Of a stretch of DNA of 64,000 bases, positions 51,218-63,683 are shown piece after piece. The stretch is from assembly GCA_014338405.1 (NCBI GenBank), contig JTDE01021202.1:9940-73939 (forward strand), written 5' to 3'. Numbering within the stretch: the stretch's first letter is position 1; each line of letters begins with the position of its first letter. Position numbers and translations under genes: made by a program. The notes beneath the pieces were generated by a model. That model was not told the DNA's origin, did no database searches, and worked only from the letters and a program-made list of their open reading frames with translations. This stretch comes from Paragonimus skrjabini miyazakii. Taxonomy: Eukaryota > Platyhelminthes > Trematoda > Plagiorchiida > Troglotrematidae.

Positions 51218-52289
51218 CCCTCGGACATTGTCCTAGTGCAGCAGCCAATGCGTGCAGTCGCAATCAGAAAGGCCGCAACCTATGAGTCCATTAGACCAAT
51301 CATAAGCCATTTCCACAGCCTGAAAATACAATGGAGAAATTCTACTGCACCAAAACGAAAGGCTTTTGCACGAAAGATAAATTCTTATGCCTAAAAGAGA
51401 AAGCAGTATGGAAAAAGGTATAGTGTGTTGTAACTGTGTTGTAAAACTGTTTTTAACATTCCCTACTATATAACCTTGAAGAAATGTGTCAGCGAAAAGT
51501 CCGTTTGCCCCAACGTATGCTGTTTACTTGTTTGTGTCGATGTAGATGTTGAAACACGATTGGCCATAAGCACAACTTCATAGGCGTGTGTCACAAAGCC
51601 TCGTATGGAGATCGCTGTTATTCATTTTAGTTGTGTTTAAAATTCCCGGCTCCCCGTAGGTAATATAACAACATAGTGTTGGGAACTGCACAAGGATGCA
51701 GACATAACGCGCCACTTTCCTACGAACAGCTGATTACTGTTTATTATCAGATATAAAGTAGTTTACCTTGGCCATTCGTGCTGTGCCGATTACGGACCGG
51801 GGTACGAAAAGCTGAGTCATTACCGGTGAACGGGATCTGGAATAGATCTTTTCAGCTTATTCTAATCTGTTTTCAAAGCGCGCTTTTGTGGTCTAGAAAG
51901 CTGAATCGGTAGTTGGAGTTTTCACTTAGTTTTTGGAACATTCCATCTGGATAATGTGTAACTGACTCGCGCCTTGAGTCAGTCAGTCTAAAATCGATCG
52001 CCCATCTTTCGTGTACGTTAAGAAAAGTTGACAAAACGAGCCCAAACGCCCCGTTCTTCATCATGTCCACACCGGGTGTTTAAAATTAGAAATTTCTATA
52101 TGTATTATTGACACGTCTGAGGTGGCTTACTTTTAGTGAGTAGTATCTTTCACCGATCACTTCACCCGTCGTGAAACGTGCATTTGCTTACTTAAAGTCA
52201 TCACCTGTACAATATCTTGCAGAAAGAACGCTGTCAACTGAACCACTTATCCTTTAGGCTATACCCATCTTGACAATATTGTGTCTAGT

Positions 52290-52440
52290 CTAGGACATCT
52301 CACCATAGTCAATCTTGACAACGTCATCGGTTGGTCATTTCAAGCTCAGACTTGATGTGCACATTCAGGAAACTAAGCCGAATTATCAATTGGTTTGGCC
52401 ATCGTAGTCAATCCAGTGAACGGAAGCTTCACTCGCATCT
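52290..52440 (+). repeat. Dispersed repeat pair H, copy 2
   Basis: Partner of 44640-44795 in the same orientation; see there for the shared blocks. A frame at 52395-52580 begins inside it and runs into unique sequence. It is hydrophobic but has no recognised domain. Confidence 0.5.
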
Positions 52441-55400
52441 TCCTGGTTGTCTCTAGTTATTTTTTGGTCTGCTGTATGTTGCTGGCTGTAAGTTTTAACG
52501 AGTCGTATCCTAATTATCTTCCGGCTATTTTTCTCATTGTAGCTCTTACGGGAGCTGACCTGTTCAATTCATTCCACTGAAACCATTGTACTCCTCCACT
52601 ATCATCATTCTTTCTTGACTGTTGGACACAAAATCAAATTTGTACAAGCATTTTTCACATCCTGTATGCTACAATCTTCCTATGATAATTCTGTAGTAAT
52701 TCTATGCTAATTTTGAATATTTTGCTCTCAGAAGGGCAGCCTGTTGGTTTTAGTCAGTTTCTCGTCGGTATACTTTTACGGTGATATCACTGCACCGACC
52801 CTTCGTGGTTTACTTGATATCCGTTGCATGATCAAATATCCGGAACTATTGACAGCTCCGGTGACGATCTGAATTAGTGATTTTCGTCTACATTTTCACT
52901 CATATGGTGTAACAATTGCACAATAAAGTTTGGATCCAGTGATCTTGGTGATCCAGTCAATAGTCTTAGTCCGTAGTGTGTATGAAGTTCGTACCTTATC
53001 TAGGGTCTATGAGAATGCGTCATTATCCTGGAATTTTGATTATCTTCTACACTACACCTTCCTGACTGCACTTGACTGATAAGAATTTGGGGGTGTGATT
53101 GGCCAACGTCATCTTAAAAAGTGATTAGTTCATCCTTACCACCCCATTATACCTCTGACATGTACAGATCCACTGTTGTGTTGAAATGTGTTTCGTGTGA
53201 CATTGTTTCAGAGTAGCTCACATTCTAATTTCCTGCCTATCTTGATCATCTTGGCGTACCCACATCTAACGAACATATGGCCGAGTATACCTCTTCGTTG
53301 CTCACTGCAGACGGAGGTCTTGGTTGTTTCTCAGTGACACAAATTCACTACTTAGTACAAAAGCATCAAATGAATCTCCGCGACATTGTGCGAATAAAAC
53401 TCGGACAATCCAAAACGTTGTCTACTACACTAAACAAACTGAACAGATAACGACTGGTTATAGTCATTGATGGACTGTCTTTTTCATTTCCCAGGCGTCT
53501 TTTATAGTCACTAGTCTTTTTAGTTCATCGGCCACCTGGTCGGCCTGCTTTCTGACTATCAAGATGAGCAGTGGATTAAATAGCTTACTACCCGAACGCA
53601 ACTACGGACATAGACGTGCGTTTGATCTTCGTTCACATTACTTGCATTCTTGCTTACCTTACGCTTTCTCCATCGATCAATCCACGTGTTACTTTCGATT
53701 TGTTTGAGGTGAACGATGTGCATGTTTGGCTCATTGCACATTGTATCACGGCAGTTTCGTCATCACTCTTTGTGGTTCTACTTTATCACACTAGCGTTGT
53801 CCACTAGGGTGGCTAATCAAACTTCACCCATATATTTGTTATAACATTGAGTGCTCAGAAATAGGGTCAAGCGAAACCTTTGAGTCTAACACATTGGGAA
53901 TATACATTATCTCTCTGGGCATGCTTTTCTATACCATTCTGCATAACTAATGAACATGTGCGCGAGGAAATATCTTATTCGTGGTTCAGAAATTTTCGTT
54001 TTATAAAGTCTTGAAATTTAAAATATTACTACAATTTAACGGTTGTTGTTTTGTTTTCCGGTTTGAAACGTTAGTTCGACCTCCGCTAATATGAGAGCAA
54101 GTTAACAGGTTTGTGTGTAGTACAATCATACATTCTAAGTTACAGAATATAGTACGGAAATCCCCGCCTACCCCGCATGTAGTAAATCGATCATTCCCTC
54201 ACTAAGTGAATATTTGACAAGTACACTATACAGAGCATTGAGACTTTGGTGGTCAAGTTGTTTGCATCCAGAACATCGAAACTCAAGCTTAACCAGAAAA
54301 AGACCGAGTTCTGAGATGAACAAGAGGTTTTACACGGGAAGGAGTATGAATGTAATCACTTCTTTTCCCGGTTCGATTTTGTATAGAATGAGTTAGTCAT
54401 CTTTCATCCATTTGTGTGCGATTCTCAGAGTATGTTGTTTAGTTGAGGTTGAAGTAACAGGTACGACGAGTTTGTGTGAAAATCAAGCAATCAAGTCATC
54501 TACTGTATTCAACAAAGACATCTAGGCAAATGATGCAGAAAATTGAGTATATACTTGTTTGGAAGTGTAGCGAATCAAGAGCGCCAGTCGTGCACCAACT
54601 CCTGTTACGCCTGAGTTTGTCTGCTGTTGAAAACATTATCCTTGTTCACTCATGTACAGTGTGCGTACTAATATCTGTCATCAGTACCAGGAACTACTCT
54701 ATCTATTTTTCTCCAGGAATGACAGTGTTTCCATTTTCCACATTTTAGCAAATTTCTCAAACAACTTTCCTTTATTATCCCATACAATGATGTCACTCAG
54801 CACTTGAATCACGTGACCCCTCCAATAACGTTGACACTGACCTTGATCAACCTTCATAGATCTATCGTATGGTCCTAGAGTACTTTCTGTCTTAGTTATG
54901 CCTCACTGCTCCAATGTGAGTCTTGCCTCATTCACTTCATGTCCTAAGCCTTCGTGTTGTTTTGAATATCTTAGTTTTCAGCCTATCGATTCATTTTTGT
55001 GTCTAACCTCCTTGCCTTTGAGAGTAGTTTTCCGTTTTGTATTATCTGGCCTACAGGACAACGATCAGTCCACTAAGTTAGCAAGCATACATAACTTATA
55101 CAATGTTACTTAACATATTGGGGAAAAAAGTGTGAATCCACGTGTCACAACATTTTAACGCTCTTGTTTGATGATGCGACCTTACGGAACTTGAACCATC
55201 CGACTGAGTGTGATGCATGTGTGGCTGAAAATTCACACAGGAAGCCTAATAATGAATATCACACTTAATGTATCTTTTAGTTTATATAAAAGAACACTGA
55301 CTTCAAAAGCGCACATTTGTTCTAAACTAGCCCTGTCAACCGGTACCGAATTGGTTCCATACATTTCTCCTAACATCCACCGGGAGCCAGGTCCGGTTAA

Positions 55401-56734
55401 ATGCGTTGGACAAATGAGTAGGCGGATAAGAAGATCTCATTTTAGTGTCTGCATGTATCTCTTACCACGACTTGTAGTGAATTAGTATGGGAGTAATGCT
55501 TTGAAATGGCAAGCTGTTCTGTCTGTCAGACGTGATGATTGATACAATCGTTATTCCGGTTTATGAATCTGATACTGCTTGGTCACTACACCTCCCCTAA
55601 AACTATGGCAAACAAGCAGTGGGCAAGGTTACTTTTTATCATAAAGTTTATGTAAAATCTTTAAGTATATCGTTTAATTAATGCGAATTTTTGACATAAT
55701 ACCCACCTCCGGGTAACACTGCTCACAAGGTTTTGACGCATCCTAGTTCAAGATTCCTGTTCCTGGAACGCCAAACTGGTCAAGATGTCTAATTTCATTT
55801 GAGACTGCCATAGACAAGAACTCAACTTACATGGACATATGAACTTTAAACTTGGACGAGGGGGACACTGTCCGTCACAGTCTTGGTAGCACAAAAATCG
55901 TACACAAAAGAACACTGCATTTGGCAGTTGTCAGAAGCAAAGTGCATGATTCCGGTTGGCGGCGCACATTTGTGATAGAGGCGTTAACAGTACATAAGAG
56001 TACATAAGTTAGGATACGAAAAATGACCTTTAGAGAGTGCGTACTATCAAATTTAGTTATGCCTAGTACTATTCTCTTTAAGTTGGCTTATCTGGTGTGC
56101 TAATACGTGCAGTGGCTAGGGAAAACTTAGACGTAAAGGAGCTAGATTCCTGTGGTTTTTCATTCAGCATTCAGGTTTTCAGTGAGCTTATCTCCATTAA
56201 CATAACCTTTTCTGATATCTTTCTGTTTTTCTTTGATTGTTTTATTAAGTAATCCGTTCATAATTTTTCTGGTTATGGCACATTCATAAGGTTTTGTGGC
56301 AGCTGCATTATTTGCTGGTTTGCTGCATCGTCCGTCAAATCAGTAGGTGAGCAAGTACGCAATTAGAAACACCACATTCACAACCAATTCTCGTTCATTT
56401 TTCCAGTTATTGTTTGTCGGTAACTTAACACCGTAAGTGTTTGTAAACATGTATCATGTTAATAACAGTCTCCCCAAGTGTAGTACAGATATATTTGACA
56501 CACACATGTACGACATTGTTCTCCTCTTCTGTGCTACCGCATACTCATTCATTATGGCGTAACAGTTAGATTGTCGTTCAAAGTATTTAAAGTTGAAGTG
56601 ATGTGCAAAAACGTCTCGGTAGTTTCCGGTCAGTTTAAGGTTGCCGAACATTGAGTACTGCTTCCAAACAGGATGGTAATGTATGCGAGTGAATATTCCT
56701 TCAGTGTCTAATATAATTAAATTGTCGGTTGATT
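52441..56734. other. No recognisable feature
   Basis: Short frames only. A 10-bp direct duplication (AGTACATAAG twice, near 55989) lies in or beside this stretch and is unremarkable. Confidence 0.4.
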
Positions 56735-56850
56735 GGTGTATATTTATTGTACTGATGACATCGTTCTAATTGAGTCATCTGTAGATGACCTACGAACTAT
56801 GTTGACCGGTTTATCTGATGAGATCTGGATAGGATGTGGATTTTCCCAAC
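56735..56850 (+). mobile_element. LINE-type reverse transcriptase fragment
   Basis: A plus-strand frame reads YCTDDIVLIESSVDDLRTML then TGLSDEIWIGCGFSQRQK and a stop. This matches the layout of motif C of non-LTR reverse transcriptases (Y-x-D-D followed by a hydrophobic strand) and the following helix. Both catalytic Asp residues are present, but the flanking ORF is broken. I cannot assign the clade, and it may be an older relative of the element at 43.5 kb. Confidence 0.6.
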
Positions 56851-59009
56851 GTCAAAAATAGATTATTTGTCTGTGTGCTGGTACCAAATGTGGGTGGAGT
56901 AATTCCTCGGGTCTCACTTGGGAGAGATGGATGTAGTGACTTATTCGGAGGAATACTGAGATCCGTGGATATAGTGTATTGGTTTTGAACGTGTAACTGA
57001 CTAACCTGGTAAAAGCTTCTACTTCAAAACGACTCTCGGTTGATAGGGATTGACGGTCCCGAATATATCGATATAGCTCTGTGAAACGGTCAACTGGAAT
57101 CTCAAATCATACTAATTACGTGAAGCTGACTATAAGTGTTTTTCGTGATTTCCTGTACGTAATATCTCATAGTAGAGTGGCACTATGGCGAATGTCTTTA
57201 ACAAGATAGAAGTGACTGCAAAAAAAGAAAACATCGTCACAAAATATCTCTAGTATAAAGTAACCTTTGGGCTCATTACAACAAACATCTCTATAACGAG
57301 TCTCATGATAACGATCAAAGTTTATCATGCCCAAACCTAGTTGCATTCGTGGTACCAACTAGTACATGATAACCTACTGTTCAGTCAACCTCATGTCCAG
57401 CTAATGCAGAAATATCACGGAGACTGAGTGTCTTTCTGCCTTTTGATCTTGGGATCCCACATTGCAAGCTACATCAGACGAATCGATAGTGTCACCTTCT
57501 GAATTGAGTTAATTATTTATACCACTCGTTCCCTTCGTATACTTGTAGCAGAATTTATTATAACTACGATATTAATATGTTCATTGTGTAAAATACTGTT
57601 GGCAGGGCAGTATGACCGCACCCCGAGTAAAAATCAGTCGGTCAGATTACGTCAATGACACATAAAGCGAATGGATAGCTGAATGAGTCAGTTGTATCAG
57701 TCAGATATATGGATGCTGATGCGAATTCCGTTAGAAAAGACGTCATGAATTATGCGGACCTTGTTGTGAAGGTTTCATTTTATGGCTGACGCCGAGTACG
57801 GGAAAGAAATCGTCGTCTCATGTTAAATTTGGCATAGTAAATGAAAAGAGTCATATACCACCCGACAGACAAACCATGATACCGTTTGAATAAATTTGCC
57901 TAAGTGTATACGTACTGAACTTGATTTCGTAATAAGGTGCATGTTTTTGCAAACTATGTGTTGTGAACTGCACAAGAGACAAGGTGATTTGGCATGACAG
58001 CTGTCACGAAATGAGTTAGCAATTTATCAAATTTCTTTATGCCGTAATGGCCGGTGTGGTGTTTTATTTTTGTAGTTTCATAAGGTTTGCTGTGTAACAG
58101 CTGTTCATTTTGTTGCACTCCTCCATTGTAGACTCAGGCAAGCCAAATATACACCTCGATTGATGTTCTAGTGCGCACACAGTCGTTTTCATGATAAACC
58201 ACTGAATTTGTGTGCAGTGCTTATGATTTTTGCGTTTCCGTCATAGAACATATGTGTGTGCATCATGGGGATGTGTACATAATTTTTGTTTGTCTATCGC
58301 TTCGTTGTCTTGCCATTAAACTGGAGCACGCGGACGCACACTCTGTTTACCTGTTTGTCACATCTGTGATCTGAATGACGAGCATCGAAGTGTGCGATGG
58401 CGGCTGTGTGCGTTTGTGGGTTTCAAATCGGCTCAAACTCACACGAGTTTTCGAGCTTCGGTGTGCTGTTTGCTCAAACATTCCTCCAACGGAGGCGTAT
58501 GACTCATCGGTAAGCTGAGGATGCGTTGACAGCTTGTGGCCTGGGACTGGTTTTGCGGTCGACTAGCCGGAATACCAATTGATGTGGTGGCGTACACAGC
58601 ATCACGTGATTCGTCAGAAATCATACAAAGAATGATGAATGAGCCGTGCAATTTAGCGATCTTAACGACAACTGTATCGTGTTTACAATCTTAATGTAAA
58701 TATTCCACTTTGAATCACAGTGTTGACCCGTTCAAATTGTGAGTTTACGGGTCAGACTACACCAGGGTTCAGCTTATTCACTACTAAAGTGTGGTGGTTC
58801 ACTTACCTGGTCCCCAGGGTCAAACAGCCTGAATTGGACCAGGTTGCTGCGATCAGCAGTTCATGTTACCGGATACACTGAAGTACTAGGCGTTTTACGT
58901 TTCCTTTCCAGCAAAGGAACTCGGAATTGCATAATAAACTTCACCTAAGAATATGTGGCCGTCACACCATTTAGCAATATCTTCCTTATTGGCAAATCGG
59001 TGATAAGTA
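56851..59009. other. No recognisable feature
   Basis: Nothing shared or coding was recognised. About 250 bp after the RT motif could be residual LINE sequence. Confidence 0.4.
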
Positions 59010-59256
59010 GTCGGGGATTTGGTTAATTTCAAGTTGAACATCACCCACAATTGTTCGCAGCTGTCAAATTCCCATAGATTTTCCAGTCGGCCTCTTTCAA
59101 AAAGAAGCACCAGGCCCGAGTTTCGCTCACATTGCAGGTCGTCAGTAGTGCATATCCTCGTCACTGCCGGGACTAGAGCTCCGGCCACGCTGTTCATGAG
59201 GCAACTGTGTTTACCACTGCGCCATTGACCTCACGTTAGGCACGACCGAATTATCA
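59010..59256 (-). mobile_element. tRNA-derived hammerhead SINE, copy 4
   Basis: Minus-strand copy with the tail (CCAAATCCCCGACTAC on minus) near 59010-59025. The body, hammerhead and tRNA-like head are present. The upstream leader is missing and the match ends at GATAATTCGGTCGTGCC (near 59256). It is closest to the 63.7 kb copy in its tail. Confidence 0.88.
59108..59152 (-). ncRNA. Hammerhead ribozyme, copy 4, inactive by sequence
   Basis: CTGACGA and GAAA are intact and stem I nearly so (GCACTA/TGGTGC). Stem II is lost (CCTGC opposite TGAGC) and the cleavage triplet has become GCC, which breaks the rule that the middle base be U. Predicted dead. Confidence 0.8.
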
Positions 59257-59804
59257 ATTTATCGGAACGGTTTTGTTTTCTTATACTTTAAAAAATGAGG
59301 CATTGTTCGGTGTTCGTGGCACGGTTCTTGAAGATACATCGGGCTTACGTGTCTACTGAGCTGAACTCGAAAACACTCACCGTTGTATCGAAAACAAATC
59401 GTAATATTCGTCGTTTGGTCCGTCTTGATAAAATTGCTCTGCTCATTTCGTCTCTCCCAAACGATATCCTCTGTCCTTTTCGAATGATGCGTAACAACTC
59501 CATAGACCTCCACAGCCTTTTTGACAATTTCTCTTATGATTGGTTGTTTTGTGTCTCCCCCGCTTCGTTTCCCCGCAGGTCAGAACAGTAAGAGACAAAA
59601 CCTGATGTTGAGTTTTAGTGACGATTCAAACCGGTTCAAAATTGGTCGAAACTACTGTCTATTTTATAGGACGGTTGTCATAGGACAGATAAATTTGAAC
59701 GATTCCTAGTTATGAAAGCAAAATTACCATCTAGAGTCGTATATGTTAAGCCGACGAACACAAATACAAAGGCATTGTGTGATAGCGGGACATTCAAGTA
59801 CTAT
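59257..59804. other. No confirmed gene; contains a weak terminal-exon candidate
   Basis: A strong acceptor (CTCCCCCGCTTCGTTTCCCCGCAG) ends at 59578. It is followed by a 43-residue phase-1 frame ending in TAG at 59707-59709. It would fit the phase of exon d, but composition and conservation cannot be judged, so I do not call it as CDS. Confidence 0.25.
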
Positions 59805-60325
59805 TGTGCCGAAAAGGCTCCCAATAAAGCACAACCCCTATTGTCCATCTCGCCAGTTACCATGCCACACACGCGCTCGCGGTTTCGAATCACAATTCCA
59901 GTCCCCAACACCCCAGGTTTCCGCTCACACATCGTGTGCACTTCTGCCCGGTTTGTGTGTAATCGGCACCTGCTATCAAGAGGTTTTCCGCCTGTCAGTC
60001 TTCGTCCGTCGGTCCGATTTCGTTGAGCGATGGCTCGTCCGGTCGTTCGTGTTGTCCTCCATCTATTCACTGTGAGCTTTGATCAAACTCCACGACCGTG
60101 TCGGGATATTCCTCCGAGTGTTGGAATAATCGAGCCTTCGATTTCGTCGTCCATTCTATTTTGCCTGCCATGTCTCGCCCGTTTGTCCGATCTCGTCGAG
60201 CGATGGCTCATCCGGTTGCCCACGTCGTCCCCGATCCGCTCGCTGGGGGGTTTTGAACGCACCTCCGTCTGCGTTGAGGCATTCCGCCGAGAGTTAGAAT
60301 ACTGGCACCTCCTGCCTGATAGTCC
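59805..60325 (-). repeat. Dispersed repeat with internal duplication, copy 3
   Basis: The inverted partner of 1395-1905 is clearly more similar to it than to the 48.5 kb copy. Both internal units are present, beginning near 60303 and 60139 on the minus strand, so the unit is about 165 bp. Minus- and plus-strand frames over it are by-products of its GC-richer composition. Confidence 0.78.
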
Positions 60326-63300
60326 ACCACGCTGATTTAGAGTGGCTATGTTGGAGAGCAGTTACTGTAGTGTTAGGAGAGGCATCATGTGAGACCGGGA
60401 TAACGCACCGATTGGTTGCTGTCTGTAAGGACGCAAAAACCTCATATATTTTAAAACCGGCGCGTTGTGGGCAGAATAAACTCGCAGCGAAATATAGCAG
60501 AGCCAGCCCAGTTGCGTGTCAATTAGCGCGCACTCGAACCACTGGCTATTCAGCACACTACTTGTAATGTCGATTAATTGATGGCGTATATCAGAATATC
60601 AGAACTTCACATCCACGCGATCAGCAAGCGTTGGGCCAGCTCATCACCCTGAGGGTTCGATAACATTCTGGATTGCCCACGTGATTTTGTCGCGTCTGTG
60701 TTTCAAACTTTTGTGTGTACTTTATTTTTTTTACGAAAGCAACTCATGTAAAGTTCTATCTACGTCCTAAAAATGACACTTGTTCGTTTGTTGCGAAAAA
60801 TGGTCACCAACGCCTTGCTAACAGGCGAGATGTTTCCAAAAGGTGGGCTGGCCGTGCGATTTTACAGCAGGTTGTATTTTATGTTCACCCACAAGAAGAT
60901 GTTCTATAACCCTCCTGTTTTTGTTTGGACTCATGCAGTAGAGACAACCTGAATGAGGTCTGAACCGACCACTGTTCGTGTTACACATCGAAACTATTAA
61001 CGCTAGAACACTCAAAGGTCATTTGCAAATATTTACCCCCTGAGTTATGTAACCTTTTAATCACACTTCTTGTTTATATGAATTCAACACCATCTGGAAC
61101 GTTGTGATAATAGCACGAAATAAGCGGATGCTAGGAGGCAGGGCCGAATGTATTTATCCTCTAGACAACCGAACTGATTACACAGCGGACGACTGAGAGT
61201 ACATGTGATCATTGCACCCAACCATAACGGTTACACTGACCCAATCCACACTCCAATCCGTGCACACTAATCCGCCGAAATGAACAACTGAGCAAACAGC
61301 ACCGACACCGACACTGCTTTGTAAAACAGATTTTTTAATTGATGGTCAGGTTCAACAGACATCTTACTAGTGTTAAGTAGGTTTTATTGGCTTGTCTTTT
61401 CCGCTGCAAATTAAATTTGACGAGAATTGAAAATGTGAGAGTGGAATTTATGCAGTAGTCGAACACCCACTGTTTACATACTTAGTATCACTGTTAGTCT
61501 AAAAAATAGTATATTGGCAGAATTATTTGCGTATGTGCGTTCTCACATTTTATTCGTAAACATGCTCCTAATTTACAAGAGTCTCTCTAAACACTCTGGA
61601 TTCATGATCTTATTGTAATAGCTAGACGTGTTTACTGGTATACATATTTCTCGTGAACCATTCCCCTTCGGGACGAAAGCTTTGGAATTCTGACACTACT
61701 ATAATTGGTACCCCAAAACCGGTTTTGTGAGGCAAATAAATAGGTTCACTTTGGTGATAAGGTCAGCCGCAGAAGAGGAAGATATGGTGATTTGTTCACT
61801 TAGATAGGAAATACTTTCGGAAGGCTCATTATAAAATGTAGAATCGGTCACAATCCTCATTAGTAGTGAGCCGCTGATGCCAATGAAAAGCAGGTGTGAT
61901 CGGCTACATTTAAACCGAACAGGCCAGACACGTACGGGATAGTAGTTAGAATGTGGATGGAAAATGAGAAGACATGTGTACATGTTATTGTATTTCAGTG
62001 CGAGACCGCCAGCGATTGGCAGTAAACGTGTTTTCCGCTCCTGATGGAATGATTACTCCATACAGGCTAAAACGTTACATTCGACTATTTTCTTGTCATT
62101 CTGACCTTAACACCCGTAATCAGTAAGCAGCGTATGACATTAGTGCAGACGCTACGTTTGAACTGTGAAGGAATCCCGTTAGAGACAAAACCGTAACCTG
62201 TTGATCATTATGAAAGCTCATTCTGTTGGAACAAGTTGGATAAAAATAACGGGAACTCTAGTGTCCTACTGTGAACTTTGCATCAGTGTGCACATTCGAG
62301 GAATTCAAAACAGTGGTTTGCAAAGTATGTTTACTCAACCATCTGGTGAAATTATCCAGTATTTTCATTCTATTGTGAAAATAAGTGTGAGGTGGACATT
62401 GTTGACAACGAGCTACGGATTTACATCAGCTTATTTGCATGTAGACAGTAGTCCATGGCTGCTTTGAAACATTTACTCGATGTAACGGTTTCGAATGCAC
62501 GCTTTAGTTACAAGGAAGTCTTGAATATTAATGTTAATCGAAACTTAGTAAGAGAATCGTATAAACGCTACAGAAAACTGTAACGGAAGGGGAATTATAA
62601 TGTATCTAGCTTCCGGAAGTCAAAATAAAAGCAGTTATTTATTGTACATGCGAACATTCTGTGGATTCTGTAGCTTATGATGATACAAAAAATAATTGTT
62701 CTACGACTTAAGTGATGCAACACTTTTCAAGTGGTGCATTTGCCACAGATCTCGTGTTTTTATTTTTGTGTGTGATTTTCGTGAATCCATACAAGTTCAG
62801 TAACGATCTTATGATCAAGTTATTGGATGGATTTGTGTCCAGTTTTTATCTCTGTTAATCATTACTGCAAGAGAAGACTCGAAAATCCTCCACCCGTTAC
62901 GTCATGACACACAAAACAGTTTGACAAGTAAAAGTTGCATATTGTTTGTTTTTAGGTGTTACTGCTGATCTCAAAGTTCCACATGCCTACTAATCGACCA
63001 TATGCTGTTTGCAAATTGATTCCCAACTAGGTTTTCTTCTAAGGTATTCCACATCGTTGTTGAGGTAAGCAGCGGCAACATTGCCTCCTGGTTAGGTTCA
63101 AGGCTGTTGTAATGATGATGATGGTGATGACTTGGACGTATGAATTCGAATCACTGACAACAAAATGGCCTATACGTGACTTTGATCATAAATGACTCCA
63201 GTGGTGGTTTTAGGGTTCACATTTGTTGATTGTCCTTGTGTTGACTGCTGGGTCACCGATATTGCGGACACCCTCTGTAACATGAGCGATTAACTGTTGT

Positions 63301-63683
63301 CTCGTTCACGCATACTCCGCTAGTGTGGACATATACAGTCTGCTTCACATTGACAATTTTGCATTGGTTGTGATTACAAGCTTACGAAATGGTAGCCATT
63401 CACTATTTCAAGGTGTTCACCCTCAAACCGACACTCTACGGGGCATGCACAGATTGCACGTTCGTCCTTAGTGGACAAACTCGAAATTTACATTGGCAAA
63501 GCTCCTTTCTTCATAATTTAATTGCGTGACCTGTTGTTGTCCGAGTTGTACTCATCACATAAATATGATAACGATAATCTTGATACACAGACCGATTGAT
63601 CCGACATGTATGCTTAAACGGTTCGACCACCCTCTGGCTATCGACATAGTTGAGTATGTGAGACGTTAATCAATGATTACTGA
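60326..63683. other. No recognisable feature
   Basis: A small ATGATGATG tract lies near 63112. A possible acceptor with a 12-residue phase-1 frame lies at 62956-62993. Otherwise nothing seen. Confidence 0.35.

Noticed and set aside
59295..59591. 98-codon + frame ending at TTTCCCCGCAGGTCAG
   Set aside because: The CAG with its pyrimidine tract is better read as a splice acceptor at the end of this frame than as an exon end. No domain seen.
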